This document shows, in pieces, positions 11,155 to 21,721 of a stretch of 64,000 nt of DNA (positions are counted from its first letter, which is position 1; each line of letters opens with the position of its first letter). Below the pieces are notes generated by a model. That model ran no database searches, was not told the origin of the DNA, and saw only the letters and a list, made by a program, of their open reading frames with translations. Location of the stretch: NCBI RefSeq assembly GCF_004011695.2, contig NC_082417.1, positions 1,054,001-1,118,000 of the forward strand, written 5' to 3'. The DNA comes from Ascochyta rabiei. Its lineage: Eukaryota > Ascomycota > Dothideomycetes > Pleosporales > Didymellaceae. The position numbers and the translations under genes were made by a program.

Positions 11155-14100
11155 TTACTCTACAGCAAAGTCATCACTTCTCTCACCACTCCTTCTCCCT
11201 GTGGAGTCCACATGCGTGAATTCCATCGGCCCATGGCCCTCGCCCGACCTCCCATGTTCAATAATGTCTGCCACCTGCAGGTCTGGATTCCGATTCTTCA
11301 AGCTCGCGATTTGACTCTCCCTGAATCGCTTGAATGTGACCGGATCCTCACTTTCTAAGTTCTTCAACTCCTGCGCGTTTTCAACGACACTGTCAAACGC
11401 TTTCTCCCACCCGAGGCCTTGGATTTTGTTCCTCAGCTCGTCGCCAGAGAGATTCATGAAGTACTCGCGTAAAGCGCGTAAGTGTTCGGGCAGACCATGG
11501 TCATCCATGGTTCCTGAGATGAAAGCTTGATCGCTGTGGGATGATGTTGGGCGGCTGGGGTTGAGCAGGCCGGTACGCACGCGGTGTCCAAAGCGGTGGA
11601 GCGCACCTTCTTCGATGGCCATGCTGCGTGAGGCGAGGGAGACATCGGAGTTGTGGCGTGATCGGAGGAGGCGCGGTTCGTCTTCGTCGGATTCTTGGGC
11701 GGTAGGGTCCGTGAATGAGTCCGTCATTGTGGGAACGCTGGACAGCGGTGGTGAGCTGCTCAAAACGGAGCTGGCGCGCGAGTGGAAAGAGGCGGTATCG
11801 GTTGGAGAGGTGACAAGGCGCGTTTCGGGATATTCGTCTTCGAAGCGTTGAATCATACCTTGCAAAGTCTGGTCAAGGAAGAGGAGGCGGCCTAGAGCTG
11901 TTAGCTTTTGATTGAATGTATCAGTGAGCATGTACTTACGATAGTTCATGTCATTGCCACCCTTTGCTTCTCGAATCAGCGCAGGCTGTATCCTCGCCCT
12001 GGTGTTACGCGCCGTGTCCAGCAAATTCTTCGACATAGCTCTTGCCTTGCTAGGCTCCTCGGCAACATCGATGCGGCTGCGTGGAGTGACAGAGCCACTG
12101 GCAACCTGTGACCCCTTACGCAGGTCCGCATCCTTGTGCGACAAGCAATAGCTTAGTGCTTTGACGATACCTGTACCACCGACAATATAGTCATTGTCTG
12201 GCGCAGTGTCTATGGTACCGTCTGCTAGGTTGTCGTCGGTTGGACCCACAAGGTGAGCAAGCACACCTGGCAACTCGACTTCTTTTGGTGCGGCCTGCAG
12301 CTCGGGTACTTCGTTGATGAATTCGATGTTGCGAAGACAGTACGCCACGACTTGTTTGGCAAGAGCTTTAACGACCTCGTTCATTTCCGGTGCGGGAACA
12401 TCAATGTCGACGCAAATGAGCGTTCGAGACAGCTTAGCTGCCAGTGTCAGAGATGCAAACATCGCAGCGGCTTCTTCTTGCGTCTCCTCGTCGGTGGAAG
12501 TGGCGACGCGCGCAATTTCAGGGTTCTCGAGTACGTTGACATGCGCAATGTGGGGACAGTCTGGCAAGATTTCGGCGATGGCAATGGCGTCTGCAGGCTT
12601 CAAACCAACGTTCTGAAGATGCAAGCGCTTCAGCTCCCGGAACTGAGGAACGTATTTCCGCAAGAGACACAACGCTGTCTGCGATGCGAATAAGCCCTTG
12701 TTGCGCGACAGATCGAGGAACCTGAGTGATGGCAAATCGACCATGGTGGGAAAAAGCGACTTGAGATGCTCAGGTGTCAGCCCAGTGTTGGCGAGACACA
12801 ATGCCCATATTATGCTGTCCTTGCGCAGGCTTTCGCAAAGCTGAGGCACCCACTCTCGCAAGTCATTACCGCCGAGATCGATGCCTTCGCAGACGCCTGA
12901 GCGGATATAGTGTTGGACGTGCTCCAAACCTTCGCTGTCGATGTCGTTGTCCGCCAGACTGAGGCGCTTTACACCACTGATAATACAGCCGTCAATAATC
13001 TTTCTTATGCTTTGCGATGTCAGGCCACACTCTGCCATGAGCAATTCTTGCAGTGTTGCGCCACCTAACCGCTCAGAAATCGCCTTTGACAGAATTTCGG
13101 CAACGTCTCTTGTCTTTGCATCCTTACTGGGCGATGTCAATGGCGTTCCATTTGTAGGTAGCGATGTAGGCGATGGCGATGACACCTGAGCCTGGTGTTT
13201 AGGGAATGGTATCATCGATACGTCGAGTGCGATGATAGACTTGCACATGTATGTGAACAGTGCAATATACTTCCAGCCTTCGACTGTGATCTTTGAGTTG
13301 TTCTTTAGAACAAGCTTCTTAATTGCGCAGCCGTGTGTATCATCGTCGCCATCAGGTTGCGAGGTGACGCTGCGATTGCGCAAAGCATGCGGCATCTTCG
13401 CTGCTAGAAGTCCTGCCAAGATGACTCTGATCTTCTCGTCGTTCAAGTCCGCGTCTTCCAGGAATAGTTTCTTGACTGGGACGATGGCAAGCCAATCTGA
13501 CAATGTCATTACATCAGCAAGCTGTAGCCTGGACCCGGTGAGGTCCAGAGATGTAACCATGCCGGGGTGGGCGATCGAGCACGCAGACGGAGACGAGAGT
13601 TGGTCGCTAATGCGCTTTAAGATGGGTGATTCACGCAGCTGGCAGCATCTTCGGTATATTCGTAGAGGGTCGATAGTGGGTCGGTCTTGGGCTTTTGGGG
13701 GAGTATTGTTGCCCGGTGCAGCGCCTGTGCTGTCTGCGCTTACATCGCCCTCCTCTCTTGTAATCTCCATGGGTATGGAGCCATTCTCTTCAGCCTTTCT
13801 GCGCTTCTTCTCCTTACGTTCTTTGCGCTCTGCCTCACTTCGCTTCTTCTTCTCTTTTTTCTTGGTTGTTTCTTGCTTGTCGTCGTCCAGTACAGTGCCC
13901 TCTGGGTTCGGCTCGTGCTCCGTTCCAACGAGTTCTTGTGCAACAGAGACAACACCATCAGTCTCCTTCTCTTCAACTACAGCGCTGGGGTGCTTCAGCG
14001 CCTCGCCCTCGCCGCGCTCTTTGAGCTTGTTGTCCTTACGCTGCTTCTTTTTGTCGTCTTTATCCTGGTCGTCCTTGTATTTGGGTCCACCAGCAATTTC

Positions 14101-14954
14101 GACGTCAACACAGAATGCAACTTTGCGCAGCTTAGCCTGATCCAGCTCGGGGACCAAACACCGAGCTCGATTTGGATCGACGTTCATGATCTTTCTAGGG
14201 CACATGCCGCCATTAGGGTAGACCCTGCCAGCAGTTCCCACTTGGGTGCCAGACGACAGACGTCGCAGCGCATTTGAAAGAAAGTTGGCTTTGGGCTGCT
14301 GAGGCACATACGGCTCGAGTCCTGAATTACTACCACCAGAAGCAGCATGTATACCGTTGAGAGCGCCGTTTGCTGACGGCGCGTTTGCGTGCGTGCCATT
14401 TGCAGCCGCCGGCGACCCTTGCGCCTGGGTGTGTGTTGTTTGCGCAGGTGGATTCTGCGACGAAAACTTGGAGCTTATGCTGGATATCCACGAGTTGCGC
14501 CGCGAGCTCGACTTGGTGTCTGGAGGCGTGGTGCCGCCGTTCCTCACATCGCTACCGCGGTTAAGCATCGTCGGTCGTTTCTGGGGTATCTGCTGAGGTG
14601 TGGCGGTCGCAGTGGTCGCAGTGGGAGCCGGCGGCGATGCAGGTCGTTGTACTGCTGGCGCTGCTGCTGGCTCAGGCGCTGTAGGCTGTCCATGGGTCTG
14701 GTTCGGTCGGGTAGGCAGACCGCCATGGGATGATGTCTTTGGCGGAGCATCTCTGGACAAGCCCGGCGACGACGGTGCCTGCTGGCGATGATGGTGGTCT
14801 ATTGTATCACAGACGTTAGTCAGTCACTCATACACATACCGCTGGGGCTATTCGTGCCGCCCGGGCTGGCAGGGTGGAGCGCCCAGCGTAAGCGGAGCTC
14901 ACCTCTCGTCGAGTTGTGCAGCCATGACACGTCAACGCCATGGATATCTTCCAT
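11155..14954 (-). CDS. Large leucine-rich-repeat (RNI-like) protein
   Basis: Exon 1 is 14954-14840 and begins MEDIHGVDVSWLHNS. A 41-bp intron (GTATGT, GACTAAC branch, ATAG) leads to a long exon, 14798-11155, giving up to 1252 residues. A possible further 42-bp intron at 11939-11898 (GTAAGT to ACAG) is in frame and stop-free, so the length may be 1238. The N-terminal third is Pro/Ala/Ser/Thr/Gln-rich and disordered. It is followed by a conserved-looking segment (KLRKVAFCVDVEIAGGPKY), a Lys/Glu-rich stretch (KKKEKKKRSEAERKERKE) and then leucine-rich repeats over about residues 420-860, with LxxLxLxxN-type units such as LRFLDLSRNKGL and LKRLHLQNVGL. The C-terminus is Ser-rich and acidic. Leucine-rich repeats mediate protein binding; the partner is unknown. 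Similar fungal proteins are sometimes labelled Mhp1- or RNI-like, an annotation I would not rely on. Confidence 0.85.
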
Positions 14955-15962
14955 CGCAGACGTCTGCTCGTGCGATGGCTGAACGGCTGTCATTGATGTT
15001 GTAGGGCTGCTGTCGCCATCCGTCGAAGCGCAATACCTCAGAGATCACGAGGTTCGAGATGCGGCGAGCGCTCGTCAGCGGGGTCGCGGTTCTGATTCGC
15101 GGCAAGCTGATTAGAAACCTTGTTGTGGGCAGCTCAGACACGGCCGGTCCGGATGATGCGGGCAATATGTTCGGCCACTCGTTGTACGAAAGTCAGCCGA
15201 CTGTGACGACGGTTCGATAGTACTTCAAGAAGTCTCTACTGTTGCGATATCGTTTGCAGGATTGACGTTATGTTATGTCTCCTGCACTATGAGGCAGCTG
15301 GATGACGTCCGGCTTCGGCTTCGGCTCCACCCACGGAGATCGTCCGGACTCTTGGATTCCTAAATACTTTTTTTTTGCCGGCAACAACACGTCCCTCGAA
15401 GCGCCGTCTGAATGTTTATGAATCACCGAAACGCAGCTGTCGTTGTTTCAACTACTTAGGTGACACGCCGCGCTGGAATAAATAGCTGATTGAAGGAGCA
15501 TGAACCGCCTGTGCTAAGCTAGCTGGACCCCTCTCCACTCAGCGAAACAGCTGTTCGTCTCGCCAGTATGGGGCTCTCCGACCCACGATGCCTGAGCGAG
15601 TATGGTGCGCCTGGATCGGCCAGTGGATTCCAGTCGCCAGAGAGCTGTCAGAACCGTGAGGCGCTACAGGGCACGCCGAACATGCTTGCATATCAGGGGT
15701 CCGCCGTGCGAAAGGCAAAATAATGGGCTACTTAGTATAAGGGGAAGATGAACGTTGCAAGATGGTTCACAAAAAATGATCATTCAGGGTATCGTAGAGA
15801 GTTGTGCGCATGGTGCCAGCTGCAGCGTGCCATCTCATCATCTCATTTGAGTCGTGAAAGGCTAAGTACAGTGTGCCCTGCCAGTACAGGTATCATTCCC
15901 CTTTCATATCCAGACGCCGGAGACCGTGCTTTTGTTCATGAAATGCGAAGTGATGAAAAGGC
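14955..15962. other. Intergenic
   Basis: Separates the start of the LRR gene from the end of RPL5, both on the minus strand. It should hold the LRR promoter and the RPL5 3' end. A T-run lies near 15370. No other gene is supported. Confidence 0.45.
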
Positions 15963-17042
15963 TTATGCCTTGAGCTCAGCAATCTTGGCCTTGACCTTCT
16001 CCTCCTTCTCGGCCTTGGTAAGCTTGCCAGAGCGGTACTTCTTGGACTCAGACTTCCAGTGGTCCTTGGACTTCTTCTCACCAGCCTCGTCGTCCTTCTT
16101 CCAGGGGTCCTCACGGATCTGCTTGTGGGCATCCTGGTAGAGCTCCTCAAGGCCGTCGGCCTCGAGGTCATCGTCGATGTAGCCAGAGAACTGAGACTTG
16201 TAGCGCTCCTCATCGTCATCGGCGAGAGTCTCCATGTACTCAGCGACGTGACCAGCGAAAATGTACTTGCGGAGAGTCTCGGCGTCGAGCTCCTTGCCTT
16301 CCATGTCGTAACCGGGGAAACGGTTCTCGGAGTGGGGAACAAAGACACCACCGTCGGAGCAACCCTTCATGGCACCGAAGACACGGGCACCAGTAGAGGT
16401 ACGGGTGAGACCAACATCAAGGAAGACCTTGAAGGGGCGGCGCTCCTCACCGTCGATCTCGGCGGCCTCGGTGATGGTGTACTCACCATCGGCCTCCTCG
16501 ACACCGGTGAAAGCCTCATCCATCTCGAGCTTCTTGAGAACACGGCGGGCGAGCAGAAGACCGGTGGCGTAGGCGGCAGACCAGTTGGTCAGACCGTGGG
16601 TGATGCCGTAGGGCTTGAGCTCGTGAGCGTACGCAGCCATGAAGACCTTGTCGCCACCAATCTCAGAGGTGACAATCTGAGCGATGATGTCCTTGTTGGT
16701 GAAGCGAACGACGAGGCGGTACTTGGGCGCATTGTACTTGTTCTTGGCCTGGGTGATCAACCTCTTACGGGCATAGTAATCGGCTGCACGGAGTCAGTGT
16801 TCTGAGCATATGACCGTTGTGGTAGGGACACATACTCTTTCCTTCACGGCGGCGCCTGTACTTGACCTGGAACCTCGAGAAGTAGGCGTTGCTCTTGACA
16901 AGCTTGGACTTTTCCCAGAGTCAGCGATTTGCGCTTCAAACCCGCATTCGAAGCAACTCGCAGAGACTCCACACAATTCGCGGGGTGGACGTCATGTTGA
17001 GGCTGCTCGAGCGTTGATTCAGGGTGTACTTACGGTAGGCAT
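15963..17042 (-). CDS. RPL5: 60S ribosomal protein L5 (uL18)
   Basis: Large-subunit protein that binds 5S rRNA and joins it, with uL5, to the 60S subunit. Three exons on the minus strand: 17042-17034 (MPT), 16908-16836 and 16783-15963, totalling 300 residues, the usual family length. Introns are 125 bp (GTAAGT to AAAAG) and 52 bp (GTATGT to GTGCAG). Typical segments are visible: SKLVKSNAYFSRFQVKYRRR at the start, GKTDYYARKRL across the second junction, LTNWSAAYATGLLLARR, FLDVGLTRTSTGARVFGAMKG and HVAEYMETLADDDEERYKSQF further on, then a Lys/Glu-rich eukaryote-type tail ending KAKIAELKA. A very short first exon is common in fungal ribosomal protein genes. It diverges from ARP2 over a shared 639-bp region. 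Confidence 0.97.
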
Positions 17043-17681
17043 CTTGACCTGTTGTTAGTCTATTGTTCCTGAAAGGCTGCAAAGGACGAGTTCGCGATCG
17101 AAATAGTCGGTGGGCGCGCGAGTGTGTGCCAAGAGTTTAGCGACCCTTCAGTCGCGCCTGCCGTGTCCAAGGTGGGTGACCACGAGTCCCGGCAGTGGGT
17201 GACCATTACAACTCGACCGTAACGAAGAAATGGAGAACGCTGCCAGTAGGGCACCATAATGCTGCTCGCCTTGACTTTGGCAGGATAGACAAGCAAATAT
17301 AAAGTCTGCCAAACTTTGGTTCTTGCGAGTTGTGATCTCAATGCTGCGGCTCCCCATGGATTGATATACATTGGGGTCTTCGCAGAATGTAAACCCTGAG
17401 AGCATACCCTGAATCCTGATAGTACCATTGTATGTGCAGTTCACAGAAGGTCGTGTCTTCAATCCAGTCTCGTCCTGCTCCTCCCGAGTTGGAGCATGGA
17501 TTGCCTGATTGGGGCCTCAGAATGCCCCCCCCACCTGGAAGGCTGGTCCGTGAGCCCGAGCGTGCGGTGACGACCAGCTGTCCAGGCACCGCCGCACCGC
17601 CGCACCGGAGTATACAATCAACACTCCGCCTCTCCACGCCCCGTCTCGAATCCCTGCATCTTGCTTTGAGCTTGAGTAGTC
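17043..17681. promoter_or_regulatory. Shared divergent promoter of RPL5 and ARP2
   Basis: The two genes begin at 17042 (minus) and 17682 (plus), so this interval must drive both. It contains two exact copies of GTGGGTGACCA at 17172-17182 and 17195-17205, about 130-160 bp upstream of the RPL5 start codon. No TATA box stands out. The regulatory role is inferred from position only. Confidence 0.45.
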
Positions 17682-19127
17682 ATGGCCGAAGCTCCAATTG
17701 GTACGATCTGACGCTCTGCGCTCACGATAGCATTGCTGACACTGTACCAAGTCCTCGATGGCGGTACCGGTTTCCTCAAGGTCGGCTATGCAGGACAGGT
17801 ACGCTCTTGATCTGGACTCACAGACATGCGCCTTTATCACAGAGGCTTACTGCGTTGCAACAGAACTTTCCCGAACACCAATACCCGTCCATCGTCGGCC
17901 GGCCGATCCTACGTACCGAAGAGCGCGATGGCGGCGACATACAGCTCAAGGACATCATGTGCGGGGACGAAGCAGCGGCAGCGCGCTCTATGCTTCAGAT
18001 TACGTACCCTGTATGTGGGCAATCAAGGGCCAAGTCCCATGGCACACGCTAATGTGCTTCACTGTGACAGATGGAGAATGGTATCGTCAAGCGCTGGGAC
18101 GACATGACACAACTATGGGACTACACCTTCTCCGAGAAGCTCCAAATCGATCCCACCGGTCGCAAGATTCTCCTCACCGAACCGCCCATGAACCCTCTCA
18201 AGAACCGCGAGACCATGTGCGAGGTCATGTTCGAGCGCTACAATTTCGGCGGTGTATACGTGGCTATCCAGGCGGTGCTGGCTTTGTATGCGCAAGGCCT
18301 ATCGTCTGGTGTGGTAGTCGACTCCGGCGATGGTGTCACACATATCGTCCCCGTCTACGAATCCACGGTCCTGAACCACCTGACTCGCCGTCTGGACGTT
18401 GCCGGACGTGATGTCACGCGCAACCTGATTGCGCTGCTGCTGCGAAGGGGTTACGCGCTCAACCGGACTGCTGATTTCGAGACGGTCAGACAGATCAAGG
18501 AAAAGCTATGCTACGTCTCCTACGACCTCGAATTAGACCAGCGCCTCAGCGAAGACACAACCGTCTTAGTTGAATCGTACACATTGCCAGACGGTCGTGT
18601 TATCCGTGTTGGCAGCGAGCGCTTCGAGGCACCCGAGTGTCTGTTCCAGCCTCACCTGGTGGACGTTGAACAGCCCGGTATCGCTGAGTTCCTGTTCAAC
18701 ACTATTCAGTCGGCGGACGTGGATGTCAGGAGTAGCTTGTACAAGGCCATCGTCCTCAGTGGTGGTAGCAGCATGTACCCAGGTCTGCCCAGTCGACTGG
18801 AGAAGGAGCTCAAGCAGCTGTGGCTCACAAAGGTTCTGGGTGGCAACCCCGAGCGACTCAACGTACGTGCACACACACTCCTTCTATACCGTATCGCTAA
18901 CAGCGACATCAGAAATTCAAGGTCCGCATTGAAGATCCACCTCGGCGACGACACATGGTCTTTCTTGGTGGCGCTGTGCTGGCAAACATTGTAAGTGCAT
19001 CACACGATTTGTGGTGCGGACGGTTGCTGACCCAACATAGATGGCCGACAAAGAAAACATGTGGATATCAAAGGCAGAGTGGGAGGAACAGGGAACACGT
19101 GCGCTGGAGAAGCTGGGCGCGAGATAA
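17682..19127 (+). CDS. ARP2: Actin-related protein 2 (Arp2/3 complex)
   Basis: Subunit of the Arp2/3 complex, which nucleates branched actin filaments at cortical patches. Six exons keep the frame: 17682-17700, 17752-17798, 17864-18010, 18071-18862, 18913-18990 and 19041-19127, for 389 residues, the normal Arp2 length. The nucleotide-binding loop [16 protein letters not shown] spans exons 1-2. Exon 3 gives [14 protein letters not shown], and exon 4 has the actin-fold core: [30 protein letters not shown] and [18 protein letters not shown]. The end reads [12 protein letters not shown], as in actins. All introns are 47-65 bp with GTA donors and AG acceptors. It is transcribed away from RPL5. Confidence 0.97.
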
Positions 19128-21091
19128 CTGAAAGGAAATCACTTGCAGTATGCGGCTCAATGATTGCCCTTCACCACACGAGTGAGCAAATGACAACCAT
19201 GTATCATGCAGGCACGCCTGTTCCCAACCCTTGTTTTATTGTTCAATGTCTGCCGTCTCGGCCAGGCTACTGCTCGTGCGACACAGCCTTCGGATCACTT
19301 CTTTTTTGTTTTTGGGTGTTGTGAAACGCTGGCCATCCTTCTTCCTTCGCGCCTCAACAGTTGCCTCTGCAGCGTCTCAACAACGTCGACTTCCTACATA
19401 TTACGATGTTCGCAAGTCGATTTTCCGATGCAGTTTAAAAGCCTCCCGTCCCGGAGCATGTCCGGCCCTACGGCCCACAAATTGCAGCCGCAGAATTGAA
19501 ACGTGGGAATAGTGAGCAAAGCGAGCCAGCCTTCTCCAATCGCTCATCGACAACATCTACTACTTTCCTGCAGCGAATAAAAGACATCCGAAGACCTGCA
19601 ACCGCATCACATCATCAATTCCTGTAGCAACAGCCGTGTGAAGCTTCCAATCGATATTGACTTTCCCATCCCTCTTTCGTTCAAGGTTCGCAATAGGCGA
19701 AGAAGGGCCGACGCGGCAACGCATCTCTCGCTCATGCTTTAAATTCGACGACTTGGTGATGCAACAGTGATGATGTCGTGTGCGTCAAAACGGCTCTGGA
19801 GGCTGGCAAACACACCCACAGGGTTCAAAAGCTGACGATGCTTGAAACGATGCTCGCTCTGGCTGGTCAAGGTGTGCAAAGTTGTTCCGGAGAAACTTCC
19901 AGAGGGCTCGTCGAGCTTGTAATCAGATCGAGTCTCCTGCCAGGGTATAGCAGAGGATCGCGATCGGAGCGACAAATTGCATGGACAGTAGCCCGACCAG
20001 TGCTCTGCTGAGAACACAGCTACTATTGGTCATTACGTGCCTGGCACCCCAGGCGCAAGTACGAATGGCGGGGTTGCTTCTTCGCAGACGACACGACTTT
20101 GTGAGGTCCAGGTACAGCGCAGACATTGGCAGAGTCATCGACGTTGCCTTTTGCCACAAGCACGGCGAACAGTGGACGGTCAAGCGTTCACACAACAAAG
20201 CGTTGAAATACGTAGCCAATTATAGCAGGTTGGTGCCCGGCCGTCGTAGGAATCGGTTTCGTGAAATTCCCATGCGGAGTCTCCATCGCTTAGCGCCCGA
20301 ACTACACGTGAGCTGCTTGGCTTTACCGCTCTCACGAACCTGCGTCATGTCCTGCTGCACAATGGCGCGTTGCCAGTTAGACAGCACAATTCGCATCACT
20401 AGCGGTTCAGGGGGCCCGCTGCGCGAACCAAGGCCAAGTCAATTCAATTCTATGATGACGCTGGTCGCGCTCGCTTGACCAGAGGCATTCATGTAAAAAC
20501 CCCCTGTTCCTGTGCGGTTCTTGCGCAGAAACACCACCCTGTCTTCCAACGCGCCCAATACTGCAACCCACACGAAACACCCGGCCTTCGGCGTGCATTC
20601 TTAGCCAACGCACTCCAGCTTGTTCACGTTGGAATTGTGGAGCTTCCCAGTACGCTGTGCCATCAATGCCGGTCTGCCGCTACACGTTGCACGCGCAGCT
20701 CTTGATAACCATTTTGCCCACCACTGACAGGGCGCTGGTGCCTCCAATCCCAGCGCAGCGAACAGGGCCCACTATTGTACGTCCTCTCATCCTCTCAGGG
20801 ACCGACGTAGCACGACGGCGCACAGCCAGGTCAAAGATCAACATTGGAATTTCCGTTAAAATTTGGTTGCGTCCCCAGCGCTGTCTTGACACCAAGCATT
20901 CCAGGACCTTCCCGCTGCTGGATATATTAGAGGCCGCTTGATTGTGCACCTGTGCTCGGTACATTCGGAACAGCTCTCATATCCCCCTTCCTCTTCGCCA
21001 TCTTCAGACAAGGTGACAAGGCAGACGTACTTGTTTGCAAGCCATCTTCTCGTTACTTTGTTCCAACAAGGCCCACGTAGCATCACGTCAT
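19128..21091. other. Intergenic, 2 kb
   Basis: No supported gene. A 165-codon frame at 19981-20478 is the longest but has an odd Cys/Arg-rich composition and no motif. The last few hundred bases are probably promoter and leader of the gene at 21092. Confidence 0.45.
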
Positions 21092-21721
21092 ATGAGATCG
21101 CCGTCGCCTATGCCTTCGGCTCGTTCGACTCTATCACACTTCCACAACGCCACCCCTACAACCATGTCGCCGGCACGCAACATGCCCACCGTAAGCTCGC
21201 CGCTCTCACCAAGGACTGAGCCTCTGGCCATTCCCTCGGGCCGTCGACGACCTCAAGTCCACTCACGCCAGTCATCCACCAGTGGCCCCGCCATGCACCT
21301 GCGACTGCCGTCTTTGCCACGCTTCCATCCCGCCAACTTTGGAACTCCAAGCTCAAGTGCGTCTGGCACACCAGTCACTGGTCCAAACAGCCCGAACCCT
21401 CCCCTTTCTCCACGACCAGGCAATACTGTCAGCAAGTACGAAGCTCAGAAGCAGATGTACCTCTACCAGCAGCAGCTTCAGGCCAGGACTAGCACTCAAG
21501 TTCGAGGAGCCCTATCTGCCAAACCTACCAGCCCACGCTTGGACCCCCTGGCCAGTCCGGGAGCCGTCACTCCTTTTGAGCTCGAAGGCACTGACGGCTA
21601 TCTAACGGCTGGAGTCAGTCCTCAGGACGCCGCCTCGCACGTCGAGAGGCTGATTCGCAACGAAGCCAGTCGTCGTGGTGACCTCTCACCTGGACGTACG
21701 ACCTCAGTAGGTGGAAGGTGA
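21092..21721 (+). CDS. Conserved Ser/Pro-rich fungal protein, unknown function
   Basis: A single exon of 209 residues starting MRSPSPMPSARS. The first half is Ser/Pro/Thr-rich with SP sites that suggest phosphorylation. It contains LRLPSLPRFHPANFG near residue 75, then SKYEAQKQMYLYQQQLQA, a helical Gln-rich patch, and GAVTPFELEGTDGYL toward the end. I recall this combination from an uncharacterised protein conserved in filamentous ascomycetes, but no function is established to my knowledge. There is no signal peptide or membrane segment. An earlier in-frame ATG at 21035 would add 19 unlike residues, so the second ATG was chosen. A GTAGGT close to the end (about 21707) could be a splice donor, so an alternative C-terminus is possible. 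Confidence 0.7.
   Translation: MRSPSPMPSARSTLSHFHNATPTTMSPARNMPTVSSPLSPRTEPLAIPSGRRRPQVHSRQSSTSGPAMHLRLPSLPRFHPANFGTPSSSASGTPVTGPNSPNPPLSPRPGNTVSKYEAQKQMYLYQQQLQARTSTQVRGALSAKPTSPRLDPLASPGAVTPFELEGTDGYLTAGVSPQDAASHVERLIRNEASRRGDLSPGRTTSVGGR

Noticed and set aside
13232..14140. Plus-strand 302-codon frame
   Set aside because: Antisense to the LRR gene; long Ser/Leu/Phe runs mirror the Lys/Glu-rich coding strand.
16909..17033. snoRNA in the first RPL5 intron
   Set aside because: The 125-bp intron lacks a C box (RTGATGA) with a matching D box at its ends.
17161..17215. Possible 5S rRNA because of the GGTGGGTGACC words
   Set aside because: Only this word matches; the remaining 5S helices and ends are missing. 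The word occurs twice and lies in a promoter.
19981..20478. Plus-strand 165-codon frame
   Set aside because: Cys/Arg/Leu-rich without a domain; no support beyond being open.
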